Below are positions 10,391-20,169 of a stretch of 64,000 nt of DNA, piece after piece. The stretch is from Rhodococcus xishaensis. GTDB taxonomy: Bacteria > Actinomycetota > Actinomycetes > Mycobacteriales > Mycobacteriaceae. Where the stretch lies: positions 302,783-366,782 of the forward strand of contig NZ_RKLO01000004.1 in the NCBI RefSeq assembly GCF_004011825.1. The letters run 5' to 3'. The translations under genes were made by a program, and so were the position numbers. Numbering within the stretch: the stretch's first letter is position 1; every line of letters starts with the position of its first letter. The notes beneath the pieces were generated by a model. That model did no database searches. It was not told the DNA's origin and saw only the letters and a program-made list of their open reading frames with translations.

Positions 10391-11356
10391 ATGACGAACC
10401 CCGGCTGGGGTGGTGCGGCTAGCGAGGGCACCCCGCCACCTCAGTCGAGGTGCGCGCGCCACCCAGATCGCCCCACCGTACTTTCCTGTAGCCGATGCGG
10501 GCGTCCCGCCTGCCCGGACTGCCTGCGCTCGGCGCCTGTCGGGCATCAATGCGTCGACTGCGTCGCGGCCGGACGGCGGGACAGGCCGTCGGCGCGCACT
10601 GTCGCCGGCGCGACGATGCGTTCCGGGTCCCCGATGCCGGTCGTCACGTATGCGCTGATTGCGCTGAACGTACTTTTCTTCGCGGTCACCGCCATCCAGG
10701 CGGGATCCCTGATGAACAACGGCGCGGGCGTCGTCAACCGGTTCACCGGCGCGGCCACGTTCGACTCGTCGCTGTTCGGCCACTTGGTTCTCGACCCGCT
10801 CGCCGTCGCGCAGGGGGAGTGGTACCGCATTGTAGGGAGCGGATTCCTGCACTTCGGTCTCATCCACCTGGCCATCAACATGTTGGTGCTGTGGATTCTC
10901 GGCCGCGACACCGAGATGGTCCTTGGCCGCAGCCGCTATCTCGCGGTCTATCTCGTCGCGTTACTCGGTGGCTCGGCGTCGGCGCTGGCCTTCGAATCCC
11001 TCGGGGCTTTCACCGCCGGTGCCTCCGGTGCCATCTTCGGCATCATGGGTGCGCAGGCAGTCCTGCTCGTTCGAATGCGCCGCAGCGCCGGGCCGGTCCT
11101 GACGATCATCGGCTTCAACATCGTCATCAGTCTCACCGTGCCCGGTATCTCGCTGTGGGGACACCTCGGCGGGCTTGTCGCCGGTGCCGCCGCGACTGCG
11201 GTATTGGTGTACGCACCCACCGGGCAGCGAACGCCCGCCGACGTCGCACGCGCGCGGCAACTCGGCTGGGCTGGAATCGCCGCCATCGGCGTTCTAGTCG
11301 TCGGCGTCATCGCGTTGCGGGTTGTCGGCCTGCGCGATCAGCTGAACATCGCCTGA
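10391..11356 (+). CDS. Rhomboid intramembrane serine protease with N-terminal zinc finger
   Basis: This 321-aa polytopic protease would cleave transmembrane substrates. The N-terminus (21-57) is a B-box-like zinc-binding module with Cys/His at C21, H24, C33, C36, C41, C44, H52, C54 and C57. The rhomboid core has about seven membrane segments. The HxxxHxxxN motif lies in FLHFGLIHLAINM (H154, H159, N163). The catalytic serine is S212 in TAGASGAIFG, and the catalytic histidine is H258 in LWGHLGG. It is 10 bases after ppiA and likely co-transcribed. Substrates are unknown. Confidence 0.93.
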   Translation: MTNPGWGGAASEGTPPPQSRCARHPDRPTVLSCSRCGRPACPDCLRSAPVGHQCVDCVAAGRRDRPSARTVAGATMRSGSPMPVVTYALIALNVLFFAVTAIQAGSLMNNGAGVVNRFTGAATFDSSLFGHLVLDPLAVAQGEWYRIVGSGFLHFGLIHLAINMLVLWILGRDTEMVLGRSRYLAVYLVALLGGSASALAFESLGAFTAGASGAIFGIMGAQAVLLVRMRRSAGPVLTIIGFNIVISLTVPGISLWGHLGGLVAGAAATAVLVYAPTGQRTPADVARARQLGWAGIAAIGVLVVGVIALRVVGLRDQLNIA

Positions 11357-11369
11357 CCGGCCCAGGCCC

Positions 11370-11840
11370 TCACCTCTCCTGGGGGATTAGTCCACGCACG
11401 GACAGGGCGTCGAACACCGCCGTCGGGTCGGTGCCCAGGTCCCATCGTCCGAAGATCAGGAGTCGCTCGGTGCCATCAGGGTCGATGGCGTCGATCTCGA
11501 GCATCGGCACCCGCCTGCCCAGCCGCGGATACCGAACGATCCGGATCCGAGCGATGTCGCCGCGGGCGTAGACGCGCGGTCCCCGCAAGCGCGTGGCGGT
11601 GATCGCTGGTTCGCCCCCGGCGTCCACGATCGCGAGTTTCGGACGCTGACGGGCAGCGAGTCCTGCGAGGACGAACAGGGCCAGCGACGCCAGAATCGCC
11701 AGGAACCGCCCCGGCGCATCGACGTCTAGCAGCAGCGCGCCGGCGAGCATTGCGACGCCGCCGACCGTCAGTGCCGCTACTGCACTGAGGGGAGTGGACC
11801 ACTCCAGTGATGGTTCGTGATCCACTTCATCCTCAGGCAT
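11370..11840 (-). CDS. PH-domain membrane protein
   Basis: This 156-aa protein corresponds in place to Rv0010c of M. tuberculosis. Two membrane helices (about residues 16-60) are followed by a bacterial PH-like domain, with RPKLAIVDAGGEPAI and LRGPRVYARGDIARIRIVRYP. ATG 11840 is preferred because AAGGAAGG lies eight bases upstream; the in-frame GTG at 11846 is too close to that site. It lies downstream of crgA on the same strand and is convergent with the rhomboid gene. The function is unknown, probably envelope related. Confidence 0.8.
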   Translation of the reverse strand: MPEDEVDHEPSLEWSTPLSAVAALTVGGVAMLAGALLLDVDAPGRFLAILASLALFVLAGLAARQRPKLAIVDAGGEPAITATRLRGPRVYARGDIARIRIVRYPRLGRRVPMLEIDAIDPDGTERLLIFGRWDLGTDPTAVFDALSVRGLIPQER

Positions 11841-11858
11841 GTGCACAGCCTTCCTTGG

Positions 11859-11867
11859 TTATCCACA
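11859..11867 (+). promoter_or_regulatory. Perfect DnaA-box 9-mer
   Basis: TTATCCACA matches the strongest DnaA-box consensus. It lies between crgA and the PH-domain gene, about 10 kb from gyrB. A weaker TTATCAACG follows at 11872. One such 9-mer can occur by chance in this length, so function is uncertain. Confidence 0.4.
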
Positions 11868-11948
11868 GGTGTTATCAACGCTGGGGATGAATGACATGTG
11901 TGTAATTGCAGAACTGTGCGTAACGCGGGATGGTCGCGAAACGGCAGG

Positions 11949-12212
11949 TCAGCGCCATCGCATGGTCATGATCAGGCCCACGATCATGAATCCGAAGCCG
12001 ATGGCGAAGTTGTAGGACCCGAGGCTGTTCATCCACGCGAGGTTTTCGCCGGCCAAGTAGAACACAATGATCCACAGCAGGCCGAGGAGCATCAAACCGA
12101 GCATCACCGAGATGTACAGCGTGCTGGACGGGCCGGCCTTGATCTTGACCGGGGTGCGGTTCGCCGGGTTGATCGTGTAGTCGGTCTTCTTCCTGACCTT
12201 CGACTTAGGCAT
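11949..12212 (-). CDS. crgA: Cell division protein CrgA
   Basis: CrgA (87 aa) is a small two-helix membrane protein that helps recruit FtsI and other divisome parts at the actinobacterial septum. The N-terminus is basic ([12 protein letters not shown]). The family segment [16 protein letters not shown] precedes helix 1 (about 31-53), and helix 2 (about 67-84) ends in TMRWR. The length matches mycobacterial CrgA (93 aa). It is transcribed away from the DUF881 gene, with about 155 bases between them. Confidence 0.96.
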   Translation of the reverse strand: MPKSKVRKKTDYTINPANRTPVKIKAGPSSTLYISVMLGLMLLGLLWIIVFYLAGENLAWMNSLGSYNFAIGFGFMIVGLIMTMRWR

Positions 12213-12367
12213 GACGTCCTTGTTCTCGTGTGGATGTTCTTGTGTGGATGGGGAACGTGGTCGGGTACCCGTACCGGGCGGACAGGGTACATTCGCACTG
12301 TCTGTCGTGAATTACACGCTATCTCAAACAAGCGCAGCCAGGACCGGTCGCGTACCAATAGTCCGTC

Positions 12368-13147
12368 GTGGGGGTGGTCAACGTGCCGGACGTCGAATCG
12401 CAACCCGAGGCCGCGAACCCGAAGTTCGGCTTCTGGCCGGTGTCCGTACTCGTGGTCTGCCTGGTCGTTGGACTGCTGCTGGCGACGACGCGGCAGGTGT
12501 CCCACGGCGACGAGCTGCGAGCGGCCGATTCGACCCGCCTGTCCGACCTCGTCCGCGGCGCGCAGGACGATGTCGACGATGCCGCAGCCATCCACGACAG
12601 CCTCTCCGCCCGGGTACAGGAACTCCAGGAGACTGCTGCCGGCACGGACAGCCGGGTCGCCGAGGTACTGGCCGACAGCCGTGAACTCGCCGATACCTTG
12701 GGCCTGACCTCGCTCAGTGGGCCCGGTGTCGTCGTCACCCTGACGGATGCGCCGCGGGACGCGGACGGCAACTACCCCGCAGGTGCGTCGCCCGACGATC
12801 TCGTCGTGCACCAGCGGGATGTGCAGAGCGTCCTCAACGCGCTGTGGACCGGCGGGGCTGAGGCGATCGCCATGCAGGACCAGCGGCTCGTGAACACATC
12901 CGCGCCGCGATGCATCGGCAATACCCTGCTGCTACACGGACGCACCTACAGTCCGCCGTATGTGGTGACGGCAATAGGTGACCCCGCTCGTCTCGTGGCG
13001 ACTCTCGCCAATGAGCCCGGGATCAAGACGTACAAGCAGTACGCCGTCCGGTACGGCCTCGGATACACCCAGCAGGAATCGGACCGCCTGGCCGTTCCCG
13101 CCTACACCGGCCAGTTGCACACGGAGCACGCGGACGCGGGCGCCTGA
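12368..13147 (+). CDS. DUF881 membrane-anchored protein
   Basis: This 259-aa protein is the Rv0012 equivalent. One membrane anchor (about residues 22-40) is followed by a heptad-rich helical stretch (about 45-105, DLVRGAQDDVDDAAAIHDSL). The DUF881 core then carries GPGVVVTLTDAP, the HQRDVQSVLNALW segment and GGAEAIAMQDQRL. The family is linked by gene order to division and sporulation loci, and the domain is predicted to be outside the membrane. The GTG start at 12368 has weak ribosome-site support, and a GTG two codons later is also possible. TrpG follows after 44 bases. Confidence 0.85.
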   Translation: MGVVNVPDVESQPEAANPKFGFWPVSVLVVCLVVGLLLATTRQVSHGDELRAADSTRLSDLVRGAQDDVDDAAAIHDSLSARVQELQETAAGTDSRVAEVLADSRELADTLGLTSLSGPGVVVTLTDAPRDADGNYPAGASPDDLVVHQRDVQSVLNALWTGGAEAIAMQDQRLVNTSAPRCIGNTLLLHGRTYSPPYVVTAIGDPARLVATLANEPGIKTYKQYAVRYGLGYTQQESDRLAVPAYTGQLHTEHADAGA

Positions 13148-13191
13148 TCCCGACGCACCGTGCAGGGTCCCGCAGGCACTACCCTCGTCAC

Positions 13192-13857
13192 ATGCGCATT
13201 CTGGTCGTCGACAACTACGACAGCTTCGTGTTCAACCTGGTCCAGTACCTGGGCCAACTCGGAACGCACGCCGAAGTGTGGCGCAATGACGACCCCCGAC
13301 TGACCGGGGCTGATGCGATCGCGGTCGCCGCGGACGAATTCGACGGCATCCTGCTCAGCCCTGGACCGGGCACCCCACAGCGCGCCGGCGCGACGATGCC
13401 GCTGGTCGGCGCGTGCGCCATCGCGAAGACCCCGCTGCTCGGTGTGTGCCTGGGACACCAGGCGATCGGCGCCGCGTTCGGTGCCACCGTCGACCGAGCA
13501 CCCGAACTGCTGCACGGCAAGACGAGCATCGTCCACCACAACGACGGAGGGGTCCTCGCCGGACTGCCCGATCCGTTCACGGCCACCCGCTACCACTCGC
13601 TGACGGTTCTCGAGAACACCATCCCTGGCGAATTGGAGGTCATCGCCCACACCGACAGCGGCATCGTGATGGCGATGCGGCACCGTGAGCTGCCCATCCA
13701 CGGCGTGCAGTTCCACCCGGAGTCGGTACTCACCCAGGGCGGTCACCGAATGCTCGCGAACTGGCTCGGGGTGTGCGGGCAGGCGCCGGCCGAGACTCTC
13801 GTGGCGGCACTCGAAGACGAGGTCGCCCGGTCGCTCGGAGATTCACTCGTTCGCTGA
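13192..13857 (+). CDS. trpG: Anthranilate/aminodeoxychorismate synthase glutamine amidotransferase
   Basis: This 221-aa class I glutamine amidotransferase supplies ammonia to chorismate-using synthases for tryptophan or folate synthesis. The N-terminus is VDNYDSFVFNLVQYL. The oxyanion region is LLSPGPGTP. The nucleophile is C86 in LGVCLGHQAIG, and the triad is completed by H175 and E177 in QFHPESV. No synthase partner gene lies nearby, so it may serve both PabB and TrpE, as reported for amphibolic enzymes. This position matches Rv0013. A strong terminator follows. Confidence 0.93.
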   Translation: MRILVVDNYDSFVFNLVQYLGQLGTHAEVWRNDDPRLTGADAIAVAADEFDGILLSPGPGTPQRAGATMPLVGACAIAKTPLLGVCLGHQAIGAAFGATVDRAPELLHGKTSIVHHNDGGVLAGLPDPFTATRYHSLTVLENTIPGELEVIAHTDSGIVMAMRHRELPIHGVQFHPESVLTQGGHRMLANWLGVCGQAPAETLVAALEDEVARSLGDSLVR

Positions 13858-13873
13858 CGTTTGCTGATCAGAC

Positions 13874-13917
13874 CGCTGAGCGGGTCCCCGGCACGCGGGG
13901 ACCCGCTCAGCGCTTTC
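13874..13917. terminator. Bidirectional terminator between trpG and pknB
   Basis: A perfect 16-bp stem (13874-13889 with 13897-13912) with a 7-base loop is followed by CTTTCT on the plus strand. It separates the convergent trpG and pknB transcripts. Confidence 0.85.
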
Positions 13918-13940
13918 TGTCGTTGCGGCTTCTGGGGCGC

Positions 13941-15878
13941 CTAGCGCGGAATTCCCAGCTCACCCACCATCACCTGCAAAGTAGCGTCCTTCGCCACCTC
14001 GGTGCCTGCCGTCTGCTGCTGAGCGGTGATCTTGCCCACCTCAGAGGGGTCGAGCGTCGGGTCATCCCTCTCGGTCAGCCGGCTCGACGACCCCGTCCAA
14101 CCGGCCTGGCGTAGGGCCTGCAGTGCCTCCGACCTCGACATCCCGCTCAGGTTGGGCATCTCGAACAGCTCGCTGTTCGACACCCGGATCTGGATTGTGT
14201 CGCCCTTCGCGGCATCTTCACCGCCTTCCGGAGAAGTCGAGACCACCTGGCCTTCGGGCTTGCTCGAGTCGATCTCCTCGACCTCCACCTTGAAACCCGC
14301 GCCTTCGATATTGGGCTGCGCGACCTCGAGGGACTGACCCACAACGTTGGGAACCCGCACTTGCTCGGGGCCCTCGCCGAGGGTGATCGCCACAGTCGAG
14401 TCCAAGCTGACCCTCGCGCCAGCAGCCGGAGCCTGCTCGGTCACCTTGTCCACCTCGTCCTCCTCGGACGGGCCTCGGGCGACTTCGGGTTCGAGGCGCA
14501 AACCGGCGGCACCGAGAGCCTTCTCGGCTTCTTCCTGCGTCAAGCCGTCAAGCCTGGGCACCTGCACCTGCTCGGGGCCCGACGACACCAGCAGGGTGAC
14601 CCTGGCCTGCTCGTCCACCGAGGTGCCGGCCGACGGGTTGGTCCCGATGACGTTGCCAACGGCGACCACAGGGTCGGGTCTCGACTGGATGGTCGAATCG
14701 AGGGATACGTTGCGCAGCTCTGCCACGGCCTCCTGCTGGCTGAGACCCGCGACGTTCGGGATGGGCACCTTCGACGGCGTAGACAAGTACGACATGGCGA
14801 AGGCGCCGACGATGCCGACTACCACGAGCGCCGCGACCGCGAGGAGCACGTTGCGGGCCGTGTGGCTCTTCTTCGGCGGCTTCTTCGGCGGCACGATCGT
14901 CTCGGGAGTGGCGGTCACGGTCGCCGTGCCGGCCGGTTCGGGTCGGTAGCCGGAGGCGGTATTCGCGGTACCGTCGTCGACGGTGCCGAACATCGTGGTG
15001 CGTTCCTCGTCGGTCAACACCATCGGCGCGCTCGGCCGCTGGCCGCTCAATACGCGCACCAGATCGCTGCGCATCTCGGCGGCGCTCTGGTAGCGGTTGG
15101 CCGGGTTCTTACTCATCGCCTTCAGAATCACCGCATCCAGCGCCTCCGGAATCGCCGGATTCACATGTGACGGCACCCGGGGATCCTCCCGGACGTGTTG
15201 GTATGCCACCGCGACTGGAGAATCGCCCTGGAACGGAGGCTCACCCGTAAGCACCTCGTACAGCACGCAGCCCAGCGAGTAGACGTCCGAGCGGGCATCC
15301 ACCTGGTCGCCGCGGGCCTGCTCCGGCGACAGGTACTGTGCCGTGCCGATTACCGCGGCGGTCTGAGTCATCGAGCTCGAGCCGTCCGCGATGGCCCGCG
15401 CGATACCGAAGTCCATCACCTTCACCGCGCCGGCGCGGTTGATCATGATGTTGGCGGGCTTCATGTCCCGGTGCACGATGCCGTGGCGATGACTGAAGTC
15501 GAGCGCCGCGCACACGTCGGCGATGATCTCGATCGCCCGTCGCGGCGCCAACGGACCCTCGGTGCGGACGATGTCACGCAGTGTCTCGCCGTCGACGTAT
15601 TCCATCACGATGTACGGCAGCGGCCCCGCGTCCGTCTCGGCCTCGCCGGTGTCGTAGACCGCGACGATTGCCGGATGGTTCAGCGCGGCCGCGTTCTGAG
15701 CCTCGCGCCGGAAACGTAGGTAGAACGTGGGGTCGCGGGCCAGGTCGGCGCGCAACACCTTGATCGCGACGTCGCGGCTCAGCCGCAGGTCTCGCCCGAG
15801 ATGTACCTCGGACATGCCGCCGAAGCCCAGAATCTCGCCCAGCTCGTACCGGGAGGAGAGGTTACGCGGCGTCGTCAT
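13941..15878 (-). CDS. pknB: Serine/threonine kinase PknB with four PASTA domains
   Basis: PknB (645 aa) senses peptidoglycan fragments and phosphorylates division and cell-wall proteins. The kinase domain spans 11-275: glycine loop [13 protein letters not shown]40, HRDMKPANI with D138, and DFG with D156. Activation-loop T171 and T173 sit in [10 protein letters not shown], at the same numbering as M. tuberculosis PknB. The juxtamembrane linker is 280-342 and the membrane helix about 343-365. Four PASTA repeats fill 366-645. It is the last gene of the fhaB-pstP-rodA-pbpA-pknA-pknB operon and overlaps pknA by 4 bases. Confidence 0.98.
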   Translation of the reverse strand: MTTPRNLSSRYELGEILGFGGMSEVHLGRDLRLSRDVAIKVLRADLARDPTFYLRFRREAQNAAALNHPAIVAVYDTGEAETDAGPLPYIVMEYVDGETLRDIVRTEGPLAPRRAIEIIADVCAALDFSHRHGIVHRDMKPANIMINRAGAVKVMDFGIARAIADGSSSMTQTAAVIGTAQYLSPEQARGDQVDARSDVYSLGCVLYEVLTGEPPFQGDSPVAVAYQHVREDPRVPSHVNPAIPEALDAVILKAMSKNPANRYQSAAEMRSDLVRVLSGQRPSAPMVLTDEERTTMFGTVDDGTANTASGYRPEPAGTATVTATPETIVPPKKPPKKSHTARNVLLAVAALVVVGIVGAFAMSYLSTPSKVPIPNVAGLSQQEAVAELRNVSLDSTIQSRPDPVVAVGNVIGTNPSAGTSVDEQARVTLLVSSGPEQVQVPRLDGLTQEEAEKALGAAGLRLEPEVARGPSEEDEVDKVTEQAPAAGARVSLDSTVAITLGEGPEQVRVPNVVGQSLEVAQPNIEGAGFKVEVEEIDSSKPEGQVVSTSPEGGEDAAKGDTIQIRVSNSELFEMPNLSGMSRSEALQALRQAGWTGSSSRLTERDDPTLDPSEVGKITAQQQTAGTEVAKDATLQVMVGELGIPR

Positions 15879-17245
15879 GGTTGTCCTTGCGGGGCTGTGG
15901 TGGTCGTGGTCGTGGTGGGTTCGGTCGTCGTGGTGGTGGTCGTGGTCGGTTCAGTGGTCGTGGTCGTGGTGGGTTCGGTCGTCGTGGTGGTGGTCGTGGT
16001 CGGGGTGGGTTCGGTTGTCGTGGTCGTAGCCGGCGGCGGTGTCGTCGTGGTCGTCGTCGGCTCGATTGTGGTGACCGTCGCCCGCTCCGTCGCCTCCGGG
16101 GTGGTTGTCGTTACAGGCGCCGGCAAGGTCGTCGTCACGGCAGGCAGACCGGGCGGTTCACTCGATCCATCATTATTGAGCAGCACGAGGCCGGCCGTGG
16201 TCGCTGCCGCGAGTGCAAGAAGGCTACCGCCAGCCCAGGCGATCGCCCTCTGGCCGGGTGTCCAGCCGGAACCGCCGTCGTCCTGCGGCTGATCCGGGTC
16301 ATCGCCGTCGCCGTGGTCTTGCGTCGGCATCATCGCAGTCGGCGCACCCGGCGGGACCGGCAGGTTCCCTCGCGTCGCACCAGCCGCCGCCCGGCCGGGC
16401 GGCGGCGGACGGCGCCCGGCCCGAACAGCCGCGACGGCGTCGGCGAACTCACCGCCGCTGGCGTAGCGGCTGGCGGGGTCCTTCGTCAACGTGATCTCTA
16501 TGAGTTCACGAATCGGCGCGGGCAGATCGGCGGGCAGCGGCTCCGGCGGATCCTGCACGTGCTTCATCGCTACCGTGATGGTTCCGCCGCGGCCGAACGG
16601 GCGACTGCCCGACAACACCTCGTAGCCTACGACACCGAGCGAGTACACGTCGCTCGCCGCGGTGGCCTCCTGGCCAAGCGCCTGTTCGGGGGCGATGTAC
16701 TGCGCGGTGCCCATCACCACGCCGGTCCGGGTGACGGGGGATGCGTCGACCGCCTTCGCGATACCGAAATCGGTGATCTTCACCTGCCCTGTGGGGGTGA
16801 TGAGGATGTTGCCGGGCTTGACGTCCCGGTGCACGACACCCGCCGAATGTGCGACCTGCAGGGCGCGTCCGGTCTGCTCGAGCATGTCCAGGGAATGCTC
16901 GATCGACAGCCGGCCCACGCGCGCGAGCACCGCGTTGAGCGGCTCGCCCGACACCAACTCCATCACCAGATAGGCGGTGGGTGCGCCGGACGTGTCAGTG
17001 GTCTCGCCGTAGTCGTAGACGCCCGCGATGCCGGGGTGGTTGAGCTGGGCGGTGGTGCGGGCCTCGGTGCGGAATCGCTCCAGGAATTCCGGATCCGATG
17101 AGAGTTCGGCTTTGAGGACCTTCACGGCGACCCGGCGGTCGAGACGGCTGTCGGTTGCCTCCCACACCTGGCCCATGCCGCCGGTCGCGATCAGCCGTTG
17201 CAGGCGGTAGCGGCCGCCGATTACCGATCCGTTGGTCAACGACAT
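15875..17245 (-). CDS. pknA: Serine/threonine kinase PknA with poly-Thr extracellular tail
   Basis: PknA (456 aa) is the second essential division kinase. The kinase domain (13-275) has [12 protein letters not shown]42, [17 protein letters not shown] and activation-loop threonines in [12 protein letters not shown] Pro-rich linker precedes one membrane helix (about 335-357). The outer part has no PASTA domain. It ends in a low-complexity tail (395-450) of Thr blocks separated by EP or PPPA, with only six residues after it. M. tuberculosis PknA has a shorter extracellular tail. It begins 3 bases after pbpA and overlaps pknB. Confidence 0.97.
   Translation of the reverse strand: MSLTNGSVIGGRYRLQRLIATGGMGQVWEATDSRLDRRVAVKVLKAELSSDPEFLERFRTEARTTAQLNHPGIAGVYDYGETTDTSGAPTAYLVMELVSGEPLNAVLARVGRLSIEHSLDMLEQTGRALQVAHSAGVVHRDVKPGNILITPTGQVKITDFGIAKAVDASPVTRTGVVMGTAQYIAPEQALGQEATAASDVYSLGVVGYEVLSGSRPFGRGGTITVAMKHVQDPPEPLPADLPAPIRELIEITLTKDPASRYASGGEFADAVAAVRAGRRPPPPGRAAAGATRGNLPVPPGAPTAMMPTQDHGDGDDPDQPQDDGGSGWTPGQRAIAWAGGSLLALAAATTAGLVLLNNDGSSEPPGLPAVTTTLPAPVTTTTPEATERATVTTIEPTTTTTTPPPATTTTTEPTPTTTTTTTTEPTTTTTTEPTTTTTTTTEPTTTTTTTAPQGQP
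15896..16063 (-). repeat. Low-complexity repeat encoding the PknA Thr/Glu-Pro tail
   Basis: The DNA consists of ACC/ACG runs broken by GAACCC-type units (seen as ggtcgtggt repeats on the plus strand). It encodes blocks of 5-8 threonines separated by EP, EPTP or PPPA. Length variation by slippage is likely. The tail resembles heavily O-mannosylated actinobacterial stalks. Confidence 0.85.
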
Positions 17246-17248
17246 GCC

Positions 17249-18736
17249 TTACCCCCTCTGCAATCCGGCCGCGATGACAGCTCGTCCGATCGGGGCTGCG
17301 ACCGACCCGCCGGTGGCGGCGAGTGCACGGTCGCCACCGTCCTCGACGATGACTGCGATTGCGACAGTCGGGTTCTGGGCCGGCGCGAACGCGATGTACC
17401 AGGCATGCGGCGGCGTGTTCTGTGGATCGGTCCCGTGCTCCGCGGTGCCGGTCTTGGACGCGATCTGCACACCCGGGATCGCGCCGGCGCCGGCCGTGTT
17501 GTTCTCGGACCCGATCATCAGCTGGGTCAACGTCGCTGCCACGTCTGGCGACACCGCGCGCCCGAGTGGTGTGGGCGTGGTGGTAGAGAGATTGGACAGG
17601 TCCGGACCTTGTAGTTGCGACACCAGATGCGGCTCCATGTGTACGCCGCCGTTGGCGACGGTCGCGGCGATCTCCGCGTTCTGCAGCGGGGTCAGCGCGA
17701 CATCCCGCTGGCCGATGCTCGACTGGCCGAGGGCGGCGGCGTCGGGAATGGAACCGATGGTGCTGTTCGCGACCGGGATCGGGATGGCGGGTGCGTCGGG
17801 ACCGATGCCGAATGCCCGCGCTTGCTCGGTCAGTGCGTCTGTTCCGGTCCGGATGCCGAGCTCGACGAATGCGGTGTTGCACGAACGCGCGAACGCTTCG
17901 CGCAGCGACGCCGTCTCACCAGTGCCGCAGGCGGAGCCGTTGTAGTTCTCGAGCGTGGTCGTCGTGCCGGGCAGCGTGATGGTCGGTGCCGCGGTGAGCT
18001 GCTCGTCCGGGTTGGCGCCGTTCTCCAGCGCCGCGGCGGTGACGACAACCTTGAATGTCGACCCCGGCGGGTACGTCGCGGACACCGCCCTGTTGAGCAT
18101 TGGCTTGTCCGGATCGGCGTTGAGTTCATCCCATGCCGCCGATGTCGCGGCGCCGTCGTGTCCGGACAGCAGGTTGGGGTCGTAGCTGGGGGTACTGGCC
18201 ATCGCGAGGATGTTCCCGGTGCTCGGCTCGATCGCGACGACCGAACCGGTGTAGCCCTTCGCGGTCAACTGATCGTACGCAACCTGCTGCATCACCGGGT
18301 TGATCGTGGTGATGACGTTGCCGCCGCGGGGATCGCGGCCCGCCACCATGTCGAAGAATCGTTTGCTGAACAGTCGGTTGTCGGAGCCATTGAGGATCGG
18401 ATCCTCGGTCCTCTCGACCCCCGCGCTGCCGTACAGCATCGAGTAGAAGCCCGTGACCGGTGCGTTCGCGAGCGGGCTCGACGGCGCCTGGGGGGCTGGC
18501 GGATACACCCGCAGGTACTTGTAGCGGTCGTCGGTCGGCTCCGACACGGCGAGCACCTGACCGTCGGCGGAGATCTGGCCTCGCTGGCGCGAGTACTCGT
18601 CGAGCAGCACACGTGAGTTGCGTGGATCGTGCCGCAGGTCGTCGGCTTTGATGACCTGCACATACGTGGCGTTGGCAACCAGCGCTGCGACCATCACCAT
18701 GACGGCCAGAGCGACGCGGCGAAGGGATGTGTTCAT
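17249..18736 (-). CDS. pbpA: Class B penicillin-binding protein PbpA
   Basis: PbpA (495 aa) is a monofunctional D,D-transpeptidase that cross-links peptidoglycan together with the glycosyltransferase RodA. It has a short cytoplasmic start, one N-terminal membrane helix (about 7-25) and a dimerisation region. The transpeptidase motifs are STFK in [14 protein letters not shown] in FARSCNTAF and KTG in [10 protein letters not shown]. The length matches mycobacterial PbpA (491 aa). Its start overlaps the rodA end by 4 bases and its stop lies 3 bases before pknA, so RodA-PbpA form a translationally coupled pair. Confidence 0.97.
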   Translation of the reverse strand: MNTSLRRVALAVMVMVAALVANATYVQVIKADDLRHDPRNSRVLLDEYSRQRGQISADGQVLAVSEPTDDRYKYLRVYPPAPQAPSSPLANAPVTGFYSMLYGSAGVERTEDPILNGSDNRLFSKRFFDMVAGRDPRGGNVITTINPVMQQVAYDQLTAKGYTGSVVAIEPSTGNILAMASTPSYDPNLLSGHDGAATSAAWDELNADPDKPMLNRAVSATYPPGSTFKVVVTAAALENGANPDEQLTAAPTITLPGTTTTLENYNGSACGTGETASLREAFARSCNTAFVELGIRTGTDALTEQARAFGIGPDAPAIPIPVANSTIGSIPDAAALGQSSIGQRDVALTPLQNAEIAATVANGGVHMEPHLVSQLQGPDLSNLSTTTPTPLGRAVSPDVAATLTQLMIGSENNTAGAGAIPGVQIASKTGTAEHGTDPQNTPPHAWYIAFAPAQNPTVAIAVIVEDGGDRALAATGGSVAAPIGRAVIAAGLQRG

Positions 18737-20169
18737 TGGCGGCCCAACATTTCCGTCGGGGCCTCCGCGATGCGGGTCGGGCCCTTCTTCTTCGGGACCG
18801 CGGGGGTGCGGGCGGCGTCGGAGATCTTCATGAGCAGCGCGAGGAGCAGGTAGTTCGCGAGCAGGGACGACCCACCGTACGACATGAACGGAGTGGTGAG
18901 ACCGGTGAGGGGGATCAGCTTGGTGACACCGCCGACGACCACGAACACCTGGATCGCAATTGTGAATGACAGGCCGGCGGCGAGCAGCTTGCCGAAGCTG
19001 TCACGAACCGCCACAGCGGTCCGCAGCCCACGCACCACGAGGATCAGGAACAGCATCAGCACCGCCGCCAGACCGATCAGGCCCAGCTCCTCACCGATGG
19101 TGGCCACGATGAAGTCGGTCTTTGCGAACGGAACCTGTGATGGGCGTCCGCTGCCCAGGCCGGTGCCGGCGACGCCGCCGGTCGCCAGGCCGAACAGCGA
19201 CTGCGAGATCTGGTAGCCGGTGTCCTGGTAGTCGCTGAGCGGGTCGATCCAGGTGTCCACTCGCACCCGGACATGGCCGAACCCTTGATACGCGAAGAAG
19301 AACCCGATGATCAGCAGTACGCCACCGATCAGCAGCCAACCCACACGCTCGGTCGCGATATACAGCATCACCAGCACGGTGCCGAAGATGAGCAGCGACA
19401 TGCCCAGGTCCTTCTCGAACACCATGATGCCGACCGAGACGATCCACGCCACGAGGATCGGGCCGAGGTCGCGGGCGCGGGGGAGGTCCATGCCGAAGAA
19501 GTGCCGACCGGCAGTGGTGAACAGGTCACGTTTGGCGACGAGCACCGCCGCGAAGAAGATGATCAGCAGGATCTTCGCGAACTCGGCCGGCTGGATACTG
19601 AAACCAGGAAACCTGATCCAGATCTTGGCGCCGTTGACCTCGGAGAAGCGAGACGGGAGCAGTGCGGGGATCGCGAGTAGCACCAGACCCGCCAAGCCCA
19701 CCGTGTAGCTGTAGCGGGCGAGTAGGCGGTAGTCGCGTAGCACTGCCAGCACAGTGACGAATCCGACGAGTGCGAGCGCCGTCCACAGCACCTGTTGGTT
19801 GGCGTCCGGAGCCGGAATCGGGAGACCCTGGAGAACTGCGGCGTCGGCGTCGGCGATGTCGAGCCGATGAATCAGGACCAGGCCGAGCCCGTTGAGCAGG
19901 GCCACGATCGGCAGCAGCAATGGGTCCGCGTAGGGCGCGAAGCGACGCACTGCGAGGTGCGCTACCAGGAACATCACCGCGAACGCCAGACCGTACTTCA
20001 CGAGATCCCATGTGATGGCTTGTTCCTGGCTGGCCTCGACCAGTATCAGCGACATCGTCGTGACAGCGATCGCGAAGCAAAGCAGGACCAGTTCCGTGTT
20101 CCGCCGGTTGGGCTGGGCAGGGGCGGCGGCGAAACCACCGACCGGGGTGGGGAACGGTGCTTCGGACAT
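18733..20169 (-). CDS. rodA: SEDS-family peptidoglycan glycosyltransferase RodA
   Basis: RodA (478 aa) polymerises lipid II. It has about 12 membrane segments. Conserved SEDS parts include [25 protein letters not shown] and [20 protein letters not shown]. The motif [19 protein letters not shown] follows, and near the end comes [16 protein letters not shown]. The start codon shares one base with the pstP stop (TGATG), and the end overlaps pbpA by 4 bases. Both junctions suggest coupled translation. Confidence 0.97.
   Translation of the reverse strand: MSEAPFPTPVGGFAAAPAQPNRRNTELVLLCFAIAVTTMSLILVEASQEQAITWDLVKYGLAFAVMFLVAHLAVRRFAPYADPLLLPIVALLNGLGLVLIHRLDIADADAAVLQGLPIPAPDANQQVLWTALALVGFVTVLAVLRDYRLLARYSYTVGLAGLVLLAIPALLPSRFSEVNGAKIWIRFPGFSIQPAEFAKILLIIFFAAVLVAKRDLFTTAGRHFFGMDLPRARDLGPILVAWIVSVGIMVFEKDLGMSLLIFGTVLVMLYIATERVGWLLIGGVLLIIGFFFAYQGFGHVRVRVDTWIDPLSDYQDTGYQISQSLFGLATGGVAGTGLGSGRPSQVPFAKTDFIVATIGEELGLIGLAAVLMLFLILVVRGLRTAVAVRDSFGKLLAAGLSFTIAIQVFVVVGGVTKLIPLTGLTTPFMSYGGSSLLANYLLLALLMKISDAARTPAVPKKKGPTRIAEAPTEMLGRQ

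Noticed and set aside
15896-16110. Repeat array that might be CRISPR
   Set aside because: Units are simple ACC/GAACCC codon repeats inside pknA, with no unique spacers and no cas genes.
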